Shown: piece after piece, positions 62,734-64,000 of the stretch
How positions within the stretch are numbered: position 1 is the first letter of the stretch
Layout: the number at the start of each line of letters is the position of its first letter
The notes under the pieces: generated by a model
Told to the model about the DNA's origin: nothing
The model's input: the letters and a program-made list of their open reading frames with translations, nothing else
Database searches by the model: none
NCBI GenBank assembly: GCA_038320345.1
Contig: JBBQED010000011.1
Location: 48,817-112,816, forward strand
From: JBBQED01 sp038320345
GTDB lineage: Bacteria > Bacteroidota > Bacteroidia > AKYH767-A > OLB10
Length of the DNA: 64,000 nt
Direction: 5' to 3'
Made by a program: the position numbers and the translations under genes

Positions 62734-62978
62734 CTAATAATTGTAAGTCTTGATTTAAATGGCGGAAAATCCTTTCTTTCTATTTCAATAATGTAGTTTC
62801 CAGGAGATAAACTGCCAACATTTATATTGAGATTTCTTAATGTTGGTGAAAGCTCATAAAATTGTTTCCGACCCATTAGATCAAAGATACTAATTTTACA
62901 GTTCTCATTTTCTACTTATGTATTAGAATTAATAGTAAATGTATTAGCAGTTGGATAATAAATCGACGAAGTCGATTT
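62730..62978 (-). pseudogene. Remnant 3: T9SS sorting-domain tail with in-frame stop
   Basis: Reads KSTSSIYYPTANTFTINSNT, TAA, then VENENCKISIFDLMGRKQFYEL ... LSPGNYIIEIE ... SRLTIIR and a TGA overlapping the next ATG. It is a nearly complete type A sorting domain (usual IYPNPTANTFTI, here one residue short) broken by one stop. No gene body remains upstream; the repeat array begins instead. Confidence 0.65.
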
Positions 62979-63020
62979 TTATTTTTCATTCAAAAATTTT
63001 CACTCATCCAATGTGGTTTT

Positions 63021-63868
63021 GAGCTCCGCATAAAATAGCTCCGAAGGGTACTTGGGAGGGATTACATCAGCAAGCTAATGTGATCCCTGTTTGGGGGAAG
63101 CTAAATCAAAAACAAAAAAAGCAATTCGTCAAATGCCGAATTGTGTTTTTCAGTTTAGATATTTTAGCTCAAACAAGTTTGGCGAATGGCTCCGCATAAA
63201 ATAGCTCCGAAGGGTACTTGGGAGGGATTACATCAACAAGCGGATGTGATCCCTGTTTGGGGGAAGCTAAATCAAAAACAAAAAAGCAATTCGTCAACTG
63301 CCGAATTGTGTTTTTCAGTTTAAAATATTTTAGCTCAAACAAGTTTGGCTTAGGGCTCCGCATAAAATAGCTCCGAAGAGTACTTGGGAGGGATTACATC
63401 AGCAAGCTGATGTGATCCCTGTTGGGGGGAAGCTAAATCAAAAACAATAAAAGCAATTCGTCAAATACCGAATTGTGTTTTTCAGTTTAAAATATTTTAG
63501 CTCAAACAAGTTTAGCGAATGGCTCCGCAAAAAATAGCTCCGAAGGGTACTTGGGAGGGATTACATCAGCAAGCTGATGTGATCCCTGTTTGGGGGAAGC
63601 TAAATCAAAAACAAAAAAGCAATTCGTCAAATGCCGAATTGTGTTTTTCAGTTTAAGATATTTTAGCTCAAACAAGTTTGGCGAATGGCTCCGCATAAAA
63701 TGGCTCCGAAGGGTACTTGGGAGGGATTACATCAGCAAGCTGATGTGATCCCTGTTTGGGGGAAGCTAAATCAAAAACAAAAAAGCAATTCGTCAAATGC
63801 CGAATTGTGTTTTTCAGTTTTAAATATTTTAGCTCAAACAAGTTTGGCTAAAATATTTTAAACTGAAA
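63021..63868. repeat. Tandem array, five units of about 166 bp
   Basis: Units begin with GCTCCGC at about 63023, 63189, 63355, 63522 and 63688 (spacing 166-167). Each unit has a 14-bp hairpin (GGGATTACATCAGC / GCTGATGTGATCCC with one G-T; first unit slightly changed) and a second hairpin (AATTCG / CGAATT; CAATTCG/CGAATTG on the minus strand) flanked by T runs on both strands, like a bidirectional terminator. As the unit is not a multiple of three, frames crossing it are not kept. Divergence is only a few bases per unit. Confidence 0.9.
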
Positions 63869-63869
63869 A
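63811..63869. repeat. Long inverted repeat at the array end
   Basis: The end of the last unit (63811-63833) and 63847-63869 are inverted copies of 23 bp with one mismatch; the 13 bases between contain CAAAC-AA-GTTTG, extending the hairpin by 5 bp past one bulge. It is the point where unit orientation flips. Confidence 0.85.
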
Positions 63870-63896
63870 CGCCCCTTTTGGGGGCGCTTTTTTTGT
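63870..63896 (+). terminator. Terminator in the inverted partial unit
   Basis: CGCCCC-TTTT-GGGGGCG followed by C and seven T. Flanks on both sides match the minus-strand sequence around the AATTCG hairpin of the other units, but the hairpin itself is a different sequence. Confidence 0.8.
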
Positions 63897-64000
63897 TTTT
63901 GATTTGCAGGCTCAATTTTACTCAGTTCGAACCAAACTTCCTACGAAAACCAAGAGGAGCTTAAGGTAGCCCAAATTCAGCGATTTTTAGCCGATTTAAG
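63897..64000. other. Right edge, nothing recognised
   Basis: The last 104 bases carry no open frame on either strand long enough to support, and no RNA gene. GTTCGAAC on both strands recalls a tRNA T loop but has no matching stem. Confidence 0.4.

Noticed and set aside
63169..63696. Two 64-aa minus-strand ORFs with nearly the same protein (63169-63363 and 63502-63696)
   Set aside because: They arise because the same repeat unit is read twice; the unit length (166) does not keep frame, each ORF crosses a unit border, and no promoter box precedes them.
63021..63868. CRISPR array
   Set aside because: Units of 166 bp are nearly identical throughout with no variable spacers, and no cas gene is in the window.
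63900..64000. tRNA-like sequence at the right edge (GTTCGAAC)
   Set aside because: Stems around the loop do not pair and no acceptor or anticodon arm is found.

Overview
The window looks like a chromosomal segment of a Bacteroidota bacterium outside the gut Bacteroides group; the genus cannot be told. Evidence: several proteins with type IX secretion (T9SS) C-terminal sorting domains of both type A and gliding-motility type B, a PorP/SprF protein next to a PorE-like TPR/propeller/OmpA protein, a GWxTD-family protein, a long NusB, a PUR-type DUF3276 protein, low GC content, and many copies of the Bacteroidota promoter (TTG, 18-21 nt, TAnnTTTG). No rRNA, tRNA, transposase, phage gene or CRISPR array was seen.

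Layout. 1-8.5 kb: a sensor kinase cut by the left edge, then minus-strand genes (NifU-like and Mrp iron-sulfur proteins, a DUF6580-like membrane protein, and an operon TPR / phosphosulfolactate synthase-like / rhodanese / DedA / aroE). 8.7-24.8 kb: housekeeping and envelope genes including thioredoxin-like proteins, uvrA, a Ste24-type protease, an FAD oxidoreductase, uvrB, an FKBP isomerase and small secreted proteins. 25.5-28.6 kb: an AT-rich accessory region with a 1.27 kb stretch without genes. 28.7-43.5 kb: a gingipain-like T9SS protease, YciO/Sua5, a seven-gene operon from nusB down to the NAD(P)HX repair enzyme, leucine dehydrogenase, an ABC exporter and a PUR protein. 43.6-51.5 kb: a response regulator-Hpt protein and a four-gene surface operon. 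51.6-57.7 kb: FAH-family hydrolase, glycosyltransferase, GWxTD protein, thioredoxin-like protein and a kinase/regulator pair. 57.7-64 kb: an AT-rich unstable region with a tandemly duplicated T9SS cargo gene, pseudogene remnants and five 166-bp tandem repeats ending in an inverted partial unit.

The most interesting finding is in the stretch at 25.56-26.70 kb. It holds four diverged copies of one element. On the minus strand each copy has a full promoter (TTG, 19-20 nt, TAnnTTTG), a conserved 5' core containing AAAGGG about 6 nt downstream, a GGCTTT block, and a GC-rich hairpin about 55-80 nt further on. The hairpin sequence differs between copies but pairing is kept. I read this as an array of four tandem small RNA genes of about 80-95 nt. 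A 69-aa secreted-type peptide gene with its own promoter and terminator lies upstream in the same orientation, divergent from a 508-aa helical-repeat protein whose composition shifts toward its C terminus.

How genes work together: NifU-like plus Mrp fit iron-sulfur carriage. nusB-DUF1573-yajC-ybbR-coaE is an arrangement I recall from other Bacteroidota. The PorP/SprF operon would export and anchor adhesin-like proteins through T9SS, which must also export the gingipain-like protease and the duplicated 515/517-aa proteins. All functional calls come from reading motifs; no database search was possible.
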